A stretch of DNA of 64,000 bases from Stagonosporopsis chrysanthemi (taxonomy: Eukaryota > Ascomycota > Dothideomycetes > Pleosporales > Didymellaceae): positions 41,626 to 105,625 of the forward strand of contig JAFISE010000079.1 of NCBI GenBank assembly GCA_022560025.1. Direction: 5' to 3'. Shown one piece after another: positions 43,050-55,402 of the stretch (position 1 is its first letter; the number at the start of each line of letters is the position of its first letter). A program made the translations under genes and the position numbers. The notes below the pieces were generated by a model. The model was not told where the DNA came from. It did no database searches and saw nothing but the letters and a program-made list of their open reading frames with translations.

Positions 43050-44606
43050 TCAAAACTCCATCGCATCGGCCCCTTCCTGTCTCTCCCGTTTCAGTACCGG
43101 CTTCTCCTCCTCCATCAGACCAGCGACGAACTTGCGGAAGTAGTCAACGTAAGGCTTCAGACTTGTCTTCTCCCAATCTTGTATTTTCTTCTCGCTCTCG
43201 TCGCCTTCCCACTCGTCGATCTCCTGCAGGAGTTGTGTGACTGTTGGAACGCTCAGAGGGTCAAACTCTTCAACCGTCCTGGTGTCGATAGGTACGCAAA
43301 CACGTCCTGTACCGGGGTGGATGACGAATGGACTCTTGAGCAAATGGTTCAGCTTCTTAGAGACTTCAGCATCGAGACGCGGGTAGGTGTACTCGAGGAC
43401 GATGTCTTGCTTGGCCTCAAGCAGCTCTTTGCTCGACTTTGACAGCGCGCCTGACTTGGCCATTGCGTCGATGTCCGCCCACTTGCTTGCACTGGGACGG
43501 TTGGGCGCGGAATCCCACTTCTTCTGCAGCGCGGCGCGCAGTGTGAGGTCCGGGAGAAGGTTGAGAAGATGTGCTGATTTGTCGGAAGACGCCCAAGGAT
43601 CTTGTTCTGCTAAAATAGATGTCGAGAAGTGTTCCTTAAGGATCTTGAGGCTGCGCTCGAGATGAGGGTGTAGAGGGCGGCGGACATTGACTTTCTTTCC
43701 ACCCTGATCGCCACCCTTGAGGAGTTCCAAGTAGCCTGCTATGGCGCGGCGCTTCTGGTCATCTAAAAGTCGAGCACGCTTGTCACAGACCCAGGCGTGA
43801 GCACCGCGACGTCCAGAGTAGACCCACAGGATATGGGAGAAACCAAAGTCCTCGCGCAGGGCAACGTCCACAACCTTGATAGCCATTGTTATGAAAGCCC
43901 AGCACCTGTGACAGATTGAGGCGCCGGTACAACATGTACGAATGTCATCGTAATCTGTCATATCGATGTCGAATACCAGCTCTTTCATAAGTGGGCGGAA
44001 TGCACTAGCCTTGCGAAGGCTCTTTCGATCTCGTGGATTTGTGCTGTACATGGGACCAATTTCAAATCGCGAAGGCAGCACTTGTATGCATTGTTTGCGA
44101 AGCATATCGGCCGTGGGGAAGGACTGATAACGTAGGTAGGCGTCGTTGGGGAGTGTGAAGGCGAACTCGCGATGAGCGAAGTCGTTTGTGGGAATCGGGC
44201 TGTGATTCAGCCATTGGAAGAGGTATCGGAAAGGGAAGAGGCGTTGGTAGAATGCGCGCATGATCTCAGGGTCTGAGAAGGACGACCGACTTGTAATCTT
44301 GCTGCCAGATGTGAGAGTGTGCTGTTGGAGAGCGGGCTGGAAAGCGTACATTGGTGCTGGTTGAGATGTTTCCTCTTCAGATTTTACCGCTGCGCTCGAC
44401 GTGAATTCGCCATCTGAATCATCATCGAAGAGCTCTTCTAGATCGACCTTCGCTTTCTCTGCTGGAGCTGGTGGACTCGGCGCATCTTCCATCGCGGTAT
44501 CCTGTGTTTCTGGCTCTGGCTCGATGTCGTCGACCTGCGACATTTCTCGCGACGACTCGCCCGCCGGCGTCGATTCTGGCGACACTGAGTGTGGCATCTT
44601 GTCCAT
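43050..44606 (-). CDS. PRI1: DNA primase small catalytic subunit
   Basis: Catalytic subunit of primase in the DNA polymerase alpha complex; makes RNA primers for replication. Single exon, 518 aa. After an acidic Ser/Pro-rich N-terminal 80 residues comes the PriS fold: FYQRLFPFRYLFQWLNH, HREFAFTLPNDAYLRYQSF, metal-binding FDIDMTDYDD (Asp213, Asp215), the zinc motif C-C-x5-C-x2-C (225, 226, 232, 235), and the nucleotide-binding SGRRGAHAWVCD (about 264-275). Then HPHLERSLKILKEHF and the tail YPRLDAEVSKKLNHLLKSPF followed by HPGTGRVCVP. All key residues are present. It is head-to-head with the DUF1917 gene across 206 bp (44607-44812), so the promoter is probably shared. Confidence 0.97.
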   Translation of the reverse strand: MDKMPHSVSPESTPAGESSREMSQVDDIEPEPETQDTAMEDAPSPPAPAEKAKVDLEELFDDDSDGEFTSSAAVKSEEETSQPAPMYAFQPALQQHTLTSGSKITSRSSFSDPEIMRAFYQRLFPFRYLFQWLNHSPIPTNDFAHREFAFTLPNDAYLRYQSFPTADMLRKQCIQVLPSRFEIGPMYSTNPRDRKSLRKASAFRPLMKELVFDIDMTDYDDIRTCCTGASICHRCWAFITMAIKVVDVALREDFGFSHILWVYSGRRGAHAWVCDKRARLLDDQKRRAIAGYLELLKGGDQGGKKVNVRRPLHPHLERSLKILKEHFSTSILAEQDPWASSDKSAHLLNLLPDLTLRAALQKKWDSAPNRPSASKWADIDAMAKSGALSKSSKELLEAKQDIVLEYTYPRLDAEVSKKLNHLLKSPFVIHPGTGRVCVPIDTRTVEEFDPLSVPTVTQLLQEIDEWEGDESEKKIQDWEKTSLKPYVDYFRKFVAGLMEEEKPVLKRERQEGADAMEF

Positions 44607-44812
44607 GTATGTGCAGTGATGTCCAGCTGGCGGGCTGCGATTGCCAGTTACGAGACGCGCCTGTCCTGTCCACTAGCGCGTTTTTTCGTGTAGATTGAAT
44701 TGTCCCTGCCCACTTGGGATAGCGCGCCCGTCACCACCCGCACCCATACCCACCAGAACCGTTCCAATCACAACGTACTATAACCACTGTTAGAGTACCC
44801 CAATCTGGAGCC

Positions 44813-46227
44813 ATGGCAGCGACCGAAGAGATGGTTGCAGGCACTGGATGGATATCTGATGACTCAAGCTTCTATGGTAAGTGTCATTGCGTCTTGTATT
44901 ACTTGTCACGTCATTGAGCGTCAACACAGCATTCGCTGGCTGCCACACATCACTACCTACCTCATGCGACGGCCACAACCTATTGTCACTCACGCTGCTT
45001 GATCCGTATCTCATTGTCTTGCGTGACTTGCGACGCTGATGACAAAACAGGTGACGAAGATGAACAAGAACACCAGGAGTCGCTCAGCAACCACACTACA
45101 CCGAAGGCCTTCTGGTCATCCCATAGTAAGGATTTGAATGCTATTGTATCACCAGCGAAACTCCAAGTCCTCAGAGAAACCGCCTCTGATGTCGACCTCA
45201 CGCCGACCAAGAAGGTCATGCCACTCACTACCTCGACGCGCGCTAACAGACTTCCCGGTTTTTCTGGCCTTGACAGGAAAGCAATGGAAGAAGAACGGCT
45301 CGAAAGGCTAGGAAAAGGCAAACGCAAGCGCGACTCTTCCCCAGAAGCTATCCGTCGCGAGAAATTCAACCCCATGGAAGGCCAGCCCTTCGCCTGGCAG
45401 CTGGGCGAATCCGCTGAAGCGTTTGTTGAGCGAGTCCCGCCACTTACCACGTCAGCGGAGACATGCGAATGGATCTGGGCAGCGAATCCGTACCGTAATC
45501 CATCTGAGAAATCAGTGGCCCCTCGAGTCGCTGAGTTCAGGGACCGTGGTGCGAACCTGCTTGCGAATTCGTTGCAGAAGCGAAATGAAATTCAAGAGAA
45601 AGGCCGCTTTGGACCCAGGAGCACAGTCACTCGAGCCTGGAACCAGGAGACCAAAGTCTTGCAGCAAAGCTTAACCAAGCTAGCAATCGAGACTAGTGTG
45701 CTGTCAGGAAAGGTGAGCCAAAATCTTATTTAAATCGATGTGTGACAAGCTGAGCCCCCACAACAGTGGATGCTGTTCCCAAAAGGCTACGCAGTCACAA
45801 AGACATGGAGAAGCGTCGTTAGCGCTGTAATATCCGATCGACTCGGTCCAATGGCCAAGGTGGCTCCTGATGACGATAAAGATGAGCGTTTGAGTAAGCT
45901 AAGATCCTTGCCCATGTTTTCATCACGAAAGCTAAGCGTTGAGCAGTCTGTATCTACACCAGGGACTTCAGAGACAACGACGACGTGCTCCGTGTACTCA
46001 GAGAGCTTGAGGACATGGATCTCCTGCCTCACGGCCGGAGCATCTACTACAAGTCCGATGCATTCACATATCTGGACCTATATTCAGCAACCGCTACTAA
46101 GTATGGTCTGCAGGCAAGTCTTTACACCAGTCAGAAGATGCTGGCCACAGCACGAGCAGCCGAATTGTCTGCGTCACAGAACACAGCCTCGCAGCAGGAG
46201 CGAAAAGTTCTCAAGAAGTTCTATTAG
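44813..46227 (+). CDS. DUF1917 (Bles03/UPF0696-like) protein
   Basis: Four exons, 44813-44876, 45051-45712, 45767-45893 and 45947-46227, give 377 aa. Introns are 174, 54 and 53 bp with donors GTAAGT, GTGAGC and GTAAGC. Joins: SSFYG-DEDEQEHQES, VLSGK-WMLFPKGYAV and DKDERL-ICIYTRDFRDN. Family signs are the aromatic block ETCEWIWAANPY, WMLFP..VTKTWRSVVSAV, LGPMAKVAPDDDKDERL and ICIYTRDFRDNDDVLRVL. The structure of this family resembles eIF4E-like folds in published work on the human member, but its function is unknown. The C-terminal end is a charged Ala/Gln-rich helix. Confidence 0.87.
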
Positions 46228-46866
46228 TTAGAAGGCATGACCTTGTTTACGGGGACAACCCATTCACTTCTCTCATTCTCTGCATACTTTACAATGAAGT
46301 GCATATCGTACGGTGGAGGCGGAGCGTTTCAAGTATTTTATACCCTTGTAATTACTATCTTTCGCGTCACTTCTCTCTTGCAAAGGTTTCACTATACACT
46401 GCTGACTCTTCTCAGGCACTATCACAGGTAATCACAACCCATTAATTAGCCTGCTCAGAAGGCTTTGACTTCACAGCTCGGCACACTACCTAATCAGTCA
46501 ACAATGACTTGTTGTTCATGCTCATGTATCGACTGTGTTAAGTTGATCCCCCAGAATTCAGAGTGGGGCATAGTCGGGTTCACAAACATGTTCCGGAAAC
46601 TGCACCCTCCCTGTTAGCGCCGAGCATCCTCAATGATTCACTCATATCCTACAACACAGGGTACGACTGTCGCTTGCTTGGACATGGGTGTCCTATATCT
46701 GCAGCTGCGATAGGCTGTACGTGCGTACGTCCGTCAACTGGGGACCTCAGACCAACAGCTGCCTACTTGACGTGGGAGCCTTACCAACTAACGAGATCTG
46801 CCTCCCTATCCTTTCCAGAGGGCTACACTGATACTATATTCGGGAACACCCAGGCGCCACTCCAGC
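46228..46866. other. Intergenic
   Basis: 3' flank of the DUF1917 gene; no gene recognised before the HET relic. Confidence 0.65.
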
Positions 46867-47804
46867 ATGGCATCGGTACACTACCAGTATAACCCACTAT
46901 TATACCCCACTATTGCCCGAGTCCTCCTCCCGTTCGCTGCGCGTTAAAGAAGCCTCGGAGTCACAACGGGTGATTCGATCCCTCGAGACTGAATTCTGCA
47001 GTTTCATTTCAGGATGCACCTGCATTTGAAACGGTATACTATCCATATGATCATACGGACACGCCTGTAGGCCTAGCGTGCACTAGAAGGCAACTGCATG
47101 TTTCGCCGGCTGTGCTGGAAATGATCGCGACCTTGATTCGCATGATTCCAATTGGCATTTACTGGGTCGAGGCTTTGTGCATAGAACAATCGTCACCGTC
47201 AGACAAGGACATTCAGGTGCCGCTAATGCGCATCGTTCACTCGAAGGCACTCAGGGTATGGATTTGGCTTGGCAAAGTATCGTACGAAAGCAGGTTGGCC
47301 TTCACATTCCTTGTTGAGCTCGGCACAAGGGCGTCAGTCTATCTGCCACATGACTGGAAGAGCAGCGTTCAGACCTATCAGAGTAGGCTATAACGAGCAA
47401 CTTTGCATGGGACTACAGCTGATGCTCAAAGACACAATTCGAGAAAGTCACGGCGTGTATGACGCTGCTGACACTGAGTTTGTCGTCGATCGAATTCGCT
47501 CACCGAACTTCAAATCCGATTGTTACTTCGTGCGTGTGATCTAGAATTGTCGACACTTCAGCAAGATGCCTCAGCGTTGTCCTACCAGCGAACGTCCTTC
47601 ACCACAAGAGACGGCTACATGGGTGTTGGGCTACGCTCGGCCAGACCTACGGACCGTATTGCGTTGATAGCTGAATTGGGGCTTCCTTTCCTTATAAGGA
47701 AGGCCGGACATGAGTACAATCTTATTGACCCCACCTACATGGTTGGTGTCATGAAGGGTGAGCAGTGGAATAGCGAGCTTGCGCGAAAGATCGCATTGTT
47801 GTAG
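46867..47804 (+). pseudogene. Degenerate HET-domain (heterokaryon incompatibility) gene
   Basis: Three blocks follow the order of a HET-domain protein. Block 1 (46867-46944): MASVHYQYNPLLYPTIARVL, a HET-like N-terminus, ending in a TAA at 46945. Block 2 (about 46989-47393): DAPAFETVYYPYDHTDTPVG, then GIYWVEALCIEQ (family YWIDALCINQ) and HSKALRVWIWLG. Block 3 (about 47524-47804): TTRDGYMGVGLRSA, LPFLIRKAGHEYNLI, YMVGVMKGEQWN, the usual C-terminal signature. Frame breaks separate the blocks, and the usually long middle part is missing. The normal SYVWGD is replaced by YYPYDH. A TTTCAG before DAPAF could be an old acceptor, so some breaks may be introns, but the total of 938 bp is far below normal. 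Confidence 0.68.
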
Positions 47805-49657
47805 GGGTGGTGTTGCGGACACGGAGAAGTACAAAATCTGGTAGCCTGTGTTGGGCGGCTATTGTTGATGCTGCCCACGTCATACCGATTGCCTGTCACA
47901 TACGCTCAACAGCTTCAACACCCACCTTCGGATCTACACTCGATTAAGCTACAAAAAAGTTCAAAAACGCTCCGACGTACCACAGGTCAGGCGAGCTTGG
48001 CCGCTCGCACCGTGATGGAGAGATGGTGTCTTAGCAGGTAGCCCGCGTGTCAAATCTCCTTTCCCAACGTTGCATTGCAAAGCAGAGCTTGCGATGGCGC
48101 TATGAAGAGTCTGCGTACACATCCTACTAATGCGCCCGCGCCGGCATCTCGAACACCGCAGGAAACCAGCTGAAGCCGGGCTGGGGAGCGCTATTGGGGT
48201 TCTACTGCGCAGCACGGTCGCGCTACTGAAAGACAGCTTCTCCGGAAATGTGGAATTTGCAAACCATTACTCGATCATAACAGGGTCCAGCCGTAAGTCG
48301 CCGAAGACGCGAACCATCTCACGACAAGCGCCTGTGGGAGATGATCGGCCGCGGGCGTGGCCGAAGAGCATTATGGGCGTAACTGCAAGGCTCCAGTGTC
48401 TTTGCTGTACTCGCGGAGCGTATAGAGTGCGCATCGCGGAGTCATGCCTGGTCGGGGCAGGTGTATATCGTCGGAACCTCTGGTCTTCCCAGGCGAAAAC
48501 GCTGGCGCAGCGGCATTTATGACCCTCGGATGCGATTGAGCCATCGGCCAGGTCCGACAAAGCTCAGATATCCGATATGCGCTTAAACCACCAAGAGGCT
48601 TTCTGGAACTCTGGCTTTGGTTTCTCTTACTCGATGAGATCCTTGTCTATCGAGTAACACGAAACTCGGATGGCGTGTTGAGAGGTACGCGGGCTGACGG
48701 TGTGCTAGCCTCTCCGGCATTCTCGGCGCTGGCTCCAGCGAGCACGTTTTACAAGCAACAATATTGTCCTACAAAGCGAACGTCAGCATACAGTTCAGAC
48801 GAAAGGAACATATGCAGCAGGAACTTACTTCTCTGTCCACATCCTCCGGTATCTACAGGGCTAGGAGCTTTATTAGGAACATGACGCGGGACCTTTGACC
48901 CTGCGCTAGTCCGCTTGACCTTAGTGCCGATCTAGCCCTGCGATACGACACGACATGCCTTATCAGTTACACGGGCAACTCCGCTTGACAAAGAATTTTG
49001 GCAAGCCGCCTTTTCACGGCAACATGGCCTGAAAGTAGGCTTAAGACTCACGTTCTTGCTAACGACGCAAGACCGTAGAATCAGGTATAGATGTGGAATT
49101 GAGGCCTGTATTGCAAAGCCATCGACTTCGCCCGAGCTACGGCTGAGACCGTGCTGGCCCCTAAAACAGTGGGATCAAGTCAAAGATCCATCGCCAAGGG
49201 TGACGATAGCCCTACATATCTACCCGAGTACCAATTTTGATCGAGTAAAACAAGGCGGTCTATGGCCGCCAGACCTACGCCCCTTGCCGTCATGTCTGTT
49301 CCGGGGTTTGGCTAAAGATCTCCCGATGCCCATTTTGGTGCATAGATAAGGACCCGTACCCCAGGTTTAGGCGTTTTTGGTGCCGGCCTTTAGCATAACA
49401 TCTTTTGACCTTTGAGCTGTCCCTGGTTGTACTTTCATCTGCTTGAGTCTTCACGAAGTAATTCTGCTTCATTAACAGCCAGAGTCAACACCAAGCCCCT
49501 TATCATTGTTTATTCTTATCTTATACGAGTATCCCACGTCCCACCTTGTCTTCCCCGCACTCGTTGCTGGGTATCGACAATTATATCTCAAACCTCAGTG
49601 CTTGAGCTGTAGCGGCCAGCCCGATCTCCGCGAGCAATACCTTCTTCATATATCACC
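47805..49657. other. Gene-empty stretch, 1.85 kb
   Basis: From the HET relic to the allantoinase start. No gene or RNA is recognised; it may contain further decayed sequence. The last 200 bases are pyrimidine-rich promoter-like sequence for the allantoinase gene. Confidence 0.6.
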
Positions 49658-51359
49658 ATGGCACCTCACGCAACCTCGCCCCCGCCATTGGAGCACACCC
49701 AGCCTGCCCAGCCTATTGCCGTCATCGCATCTTCAAGAGCAGTAGTCGCTGGTCGACTCACTGAAGCAACCATCATTGTTTCGCAGAACACTGGAAAGAT
49801 CACTTCCATCTTCCACTCCGTCCTACCGCAGTCAGACTTCCCTGAAGGCACCCCATACACCGACTACTCACCTCACATTCTTCTTCCTGGATTGGTCGAT
49901 GCCCACGTACATCTTAACGAGCCTGGGCGGACTGAATGGGAGGGCTTCTGGACTGGTACTCGTGCCGCTGCCTTTGGGGGTGTTACTACAGTTGTCGATA
50001 TGCCTCTCAATGCCATCCCACCAACCACTACTGTCGAGAACCTCAACATCAAGGTTGAAGCCTCGAAGGGCAAGTGCTGGGTCGACGTCGGATTCTATGG
50101 TGGCATCATTCCAGGCAATGACAAGGACCTTAAGGGGTTGGTTGATGCAGGTGTACGCGGCTTCAAGGGTTTCTTGTGCGAGAGTGGTGTATGTATATTA
50201 TGTCAATAGTCTCGGCCCTGATTGCTAACCTCAATAGGTCGAAGAGTTCCCCGCCGTCTCCTCTACCGACATCGAGAAAGCTCTCCTCGAGCTGAAGGAC
50301 TCAGCCACAACACTGATGTTCCATGCCGAGATGATCCCTCCAGTCACAGACTCCGTCGGTGACGATGTTCAACGCGCGAATCCACCCCTTGCCCCCAAGG
50401 GTGCTCTCACCGCATACTCTACCTTCCTCGAATCTCGCCCACCGGCGTTCGAGACCTACGCGGTTGCCGAAATCCTGTCTCTCGCACACCTTGCGCCCGA
50501 ACTACAACTCCATATCGTGCATCTGTCGGCCATGGAAGCCATCCCCATGCTGCGCGAGGCGCGTGCAAAGGGTGTCAAGATCACAGCCGAGACATGCTTC
50601 CACTACCTTGCCCTGGCAGCTGAGCGCATCGAGGAGGGCGATACACGACACAAGTGCTGCCCACCCATCCGCTCGCAGTCGAACCAAGATGCGCTCTGGA
50701 CAGAGCTCCTGCAAGACCAAGCCGAAGGCGTCATCCAAACCGTGGTGTCGGACCACTCGCCCTGCACGCCGGAAATCAAGCTCCTCCCGCCTCACCTCGC
50801 GCCAAGGAAGCACACCACCAAGACACTCAACCACAGCGAGGAGTGCGACTCGAGCGATGACGGACCGGAGACGCCGATGCAGGGACCCGAGGAGAAGGGC
50901 GACTTCTTCGGGGCCTGGGGCGGCATTTCCAGCGTCGGACTCGGCCTGCCGATTCTCTGGACGGAGGGTCTGAAACGCGACGAGAACTTCAGCGTGGAGG
51001 AAATTGTGCGCTGGTGCTGCAAGAACACGGCTAAGCAGGTTGGGCTTGAGCAGCACAAGGGTGACCTTGGTGTTGGTTTCGATGCTGATATCGTTGTCTT
51101 TGACGAGACGGCCGAGTTCCTGGTAAGTTCACCCATGCAGCTTGTCGTGAAGGGTGACGCATGTGCTAACATTGCCCAGGTCGAACCGAGCACTATGCTC
51201 TTCCGTAACAAGGTCTCGCCGTACGAGAACAAGGTGCTCAAGGGTGTTGTTAAGGAGACTTTCCTCCGTGGTCAGAGGATCTTCTCGAGGGAGGAGGGTT
51301 TCCAGAAGAGTGGGCCAAGTGGGAAGACGTTACTTGAGCCGCGGACTGCGAGGGCTTAG
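49658..51359 (+). CDS. DAL1: Allantoinase
   Basis: Metal-dependent amidohydrolase that opens allantoin to allantoate in purine catabolism. Exons 49658-50188, 50238-51122 and 51180-51359 give 531 aa. Metal ligands are visible: DAHVHLNEPGR (His83, His85), the likely carboxylated Lys in FKGFLCESG, His in MFHAEM, His in HIVHLSA, and Asp in VSDHSP. The C-terminal strand VGFDADIVVFDET is typical of cyclic amidohydrolases. Intron 1 (49 bp, donor GTATGT, acceptor CAATAG) joins CESG-VEEFPAV. Intron 2 (57 bp, 51123-51179, donor GTAAGT, branch TGCTAAC, acceptor GCCCAG) is in frame and stop-free; splicing gives TAEFL-VEPSTMLFRNK. A charged SEECDSSDDGPETPMQGPEE insert lies in the middle. The start is in strong context CACCATGG. 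Confidence 0.95.
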
Positions 51360-52073
51360 AGGGGTTGTTGGAAAGACGGGATAGAAGGAGTGCTGTTTAT
51401 GATTGCATAGATGGCGTTAGCATAGATGTGTTTTGCATAGCGAGCGGACAATTTGGGTTATAGGTAGTTTCATACGATCTTAGAATGAAAGCGCTCCAAC
51501 GAACTGCTTGCATGCTTGCGTGTTGTTGCATGTATCTGCTGAGCAGCGATCCATTCCCGCCTGTGACGTGAAGTGCACACCGATCTCGCGCTGTCTGCGC
51601 AAGTACCCATCATGAGCGCATTTTTTTCCGCTTTCAATACGATAAAGGCCGAATCACCTCCAAGGCCAATCAGGCGTTTTTAAGGACTGAGGCGATGGGC
51701 GAGGTGCTCACAGCCAAGCGGAAATTCGTACTTGTGGCGTTACGCATGCAACGCGGAGTCGTCAAGTCAACCAGCTTACCTGCTTCTCAACATGAGGCGT
51801 TGCAGCTGAAGGGCACGCCGGATCGCGGGGTAAGCGAGCGGCAGTAGCATTTGGCTTGGGAACACAGCGGAGCCGATGCACAGAAGTCCGCGTTAGCGCT
51901 GTTCAACAATTGTAGGTCCTGTCACGAGAAATCACAAGCAGTCATTGAATAGGCACATCGTTTTGTGAGTCTTGATCCTTGATTGATTCTAAATGCCCGA
52001 CATATGGTGTCTTTTCAGACCTCCATGCTTGTCTTGATGTCGTAACTCGTATCGATCGTAGGGTGCGACGCGC
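51360..52073. other. Convergent intergenic region
   Basis: 3' flanks of allantoinase and the ubiquitin fusion gene; no gene recognised. Confidence 0.65.
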
Positions 52074-53383
<1,310 letters not shown>

Positions 53384-55402
53384 ATGCTGTCCACAAATTC
53401 ACCCCAGGGCATCGCCCGCCGGCGAATGTCACACAGGCGTCAGCTTTCGACGCCAAATGCATTCGACATGCCCAGCGTACGACAACACAGCCCTGTCAGC
53501 CCACAACGGCGGCACAACCGGACCGGCATGAGCCTAGATCTTCGCGGCCTCAACCTTGAGTCGATCCATGCCACCAGCCCCGGACCCTACCAGCAGGAGC
53601 ACAGTTCGGTAAGCTTCACTAACCATCTAGGACAACCATCACAGCCAACTATGCAAGTAGCGCAATCGCACAGCCAGCCCCAGCCGGGCCCCCAGGAGGC
53701 CTACCTACACTCCCCAGTACAGTTATCTCCCAGATGCAGATCACCGCGGACCCCCATCTATGCGTCGCGCCCACAGTCACCCCAGAATCGACCGCAATCA
53801 CCTCCCAAAGCTCCGACCGAGCAGCAGTTGAAAGACCTCCACGAGCACATCCAGTCCGTGTATGGCTCATGTGGACAGGTCTTCATCAACATCCTACCCA
53901 CACCGACTGCCGCACCAGCGCCGCAAGATGTCATCCCCGAAAAGCCAGCACACTTGCCTAGCCACCAGTCGTTCGGAATGGCGCCCCATCCCACCAACTT
54001 CAACGATGTTGCAGACATCAACCTCAGGCCAACTTCGCGCGCCATGACCTTCGACTTCGACAGCCAGGATCAAGATAATGGCTACGAGTCTTCTGGGTAC
54101 TACGGCTCGGATGTCTCGCCGTCTCCGCAAGCTTCGCCGCGCATGAGGATGTCGCGACCTTTTTTGCAGGGTATCGCAGAAGATCCTACTCACGAATCGC
54201 CATTTTCGCGCCCACCCACGCTTCTTCCCGCATTGGACCCACACAGCCCGACACACAGCATTCCTAACGGTCTGCCGCTTTGTGTGAGCCCGTTTGAGGA
54301 ACCACAAATGTACGCAGATCTCGAAGTAGATGCCAATCTTGAGTACACCGGCATCGCTCCCGATGAGATCTTGCGCTACATTAGCCCCCAAGATGTCGCG
54401 ACTGGCAAGTGGACATGTCTGTACCAGGATTGCGGCAAGGTTTTTGGCAGGAGGGAGAACATTCGCTCGCACGTGCAAACACATCTTGGCGATAGGCAAT
54501 TCAAGTGTCATGGCTGTGGCAAGTGTTTTGTGCGACAGCACGATCTCAAGCGTCACGCAAAGATTCATACCGGCAACAAGCCCTACAAATGCCCCTGCGG
54601 TGCTGGTTTTGCACGACAAGACGCGCTTACTCGACACCGACAGCGTGGCATGTGCGTTGGTGGATTCGCTGATGCCATGCGACGACAAGCAAAGCGCGGC
54701 AGGCCAAAGAAGCAACGCCCCGAGATGGAAGAGCGCATAGAAAAGGCCAGCCGAACACGACGCGCTCTTGCCTCCGCGACCTCCTCTGTCTCAGCAAGCT
54801 CACCTGGTTCTGACTCCCAGTCGCCGTACGAATCATTTGAGTCCCAGCCGCAGAACTTCAACGACCCAGTAAACGCGTCAGCAGATCCATTCAGGTATGC
54901 CAGTTACCCACGAGACACCCTTGATCGTATTCTAACATCCACTAGTTTCGAGCCCCAATCAAGTCCATACCACGAAGAGGCCAATGACGATACCTTTGCG
55001 CTTACTACATCGTACGACGGCGAAGTTGCATCGATGAACCTCCTACGAAAGATCTCCCTAGAACCATCCCAAACACCCCCTCTGTCACCAGCTGATCAGC
55101 TGGTCGCTGATCAGCGACCGCGACCGCGACCGCGCTCGCGCGATTCGATACACGAGCGGAAACAGCCGTACCGAGGAAGCCCTTTGAAGATCACAGATTC
55201 GCCATCACGGTCGTCGGTGCACTCGCAACAGTTCACAACACCACCGACATCGCCAGTCGCATCGAAGGACGAATTGGAAGAGCTGTTCAACCTTCGACCT
55301 GAGCCTTCGATGTCTCAGTTTGACCTTGAGATGAAGGCGATGAGCGACTTTGCGACAGTTGACAACAATTCATATGACTTTCTTGACTTCACCTCTGTAT
55401 AA
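53384..55402 (+). CDS. C2H2 transcription factor, Ace2/Swi5 type
   Basis: Nuclear DNA-binding protein; the yeast relatives Ace2 and Swi5 drive daughter-specific and late-mitotic genes. Exons 53384-54894 and 54946-55402 give 655 aa. The start MLSTNSPQGIARRR is the first ATG; the open frame upstream lacks one. Three zinc fingers lie at about residues 343-430: CLYQDCGKVFGRRENIRSHV, CHGCGKCFVRQHDLKRHAKI, and the short CPCGAGFARQDALTRHRQ ending MCVGG. The finger spacing and the atypical third finger match Ace2/Swi5. A basic KRGRPKKQRP after the fingers is a likely nuclear signal. Long Ser/Pro/Gln-rich disordered flanks hold many SP/TP sites, fitting CDK control. The 51-bp intron (54895-54945, donor GTATGC, branch TTCTAAC, acceptor CACTAG) is in frame and stop-free. 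Confidence 0.9.
   Translation: MLSTNSPQGIARRRMSHRRQLSTPNAFDMPSVRQHSPVSPQRRHNRTGMSLDLRGLNLESIHATSPGPYQQEHSSVSFTNHLGQPSQPTMQVAQSHSQPQPGPQEAYLHSPVQLSPRCRSPRTPIYASRPQSPQNRPQSPPKAPTEQQLKDLHEHIQSVYGSCGQVFINILPTPTAAPAPQDVIPEKPAHLPSHQSFGMAPHPTNFNDVADINLRPTSRAMTFDFDSQDQDNGYESSGYYGSDVSPSPQASPRMRMSRPFLQGIAEDPTHESPFSRPPTLLPALDPHSPTHSIPNGLPLCVSPFEEPQMYADLEVDANLEYTGIAPDEILRYISPQDVATGKWTCLYQDCGKVFGRRENIRSHVQTHLGDRQFKCHGCGKCFVRQHDLKRHAKIHTGNKPYKCPCGAGFARQDALTRHRQRGMCVGGFADAMRRQAKRGRPKKQRPEMEERIEKASRTRRALASATSSVSASSPGSDSQSPYESFESQPQNFNDPVNASADPFRYASYPRDTLDRILTSTSFEPQSSPYHEEANDDTFALTTSYDGEVASMNLLRKISLEPSQTPPLSPADQLVADQRPRPRPRSRDSIHERKQPYRGSPLKITDSPSRSSVHSQQFTTPPTSPVASKDELEELFNLRPEPSMSQFDLEMKAMSDFATVDNNSYDFLDFTSV

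Noticed and set aside
53612..53647. Possible tiny intron GTAAGC...CACTAAC...CACAG in the Ace2-like gene
   Set aside because: Only 22 or 36 bases depending on the acceptor, below usual fungal intron size; the reading frame is open without it.
53894..54715. Minus-strand ORF of 273 codons
   Set aside because: Antisense to the Ace2/Swi5-type gene, including its zinc fingers; no independent support.
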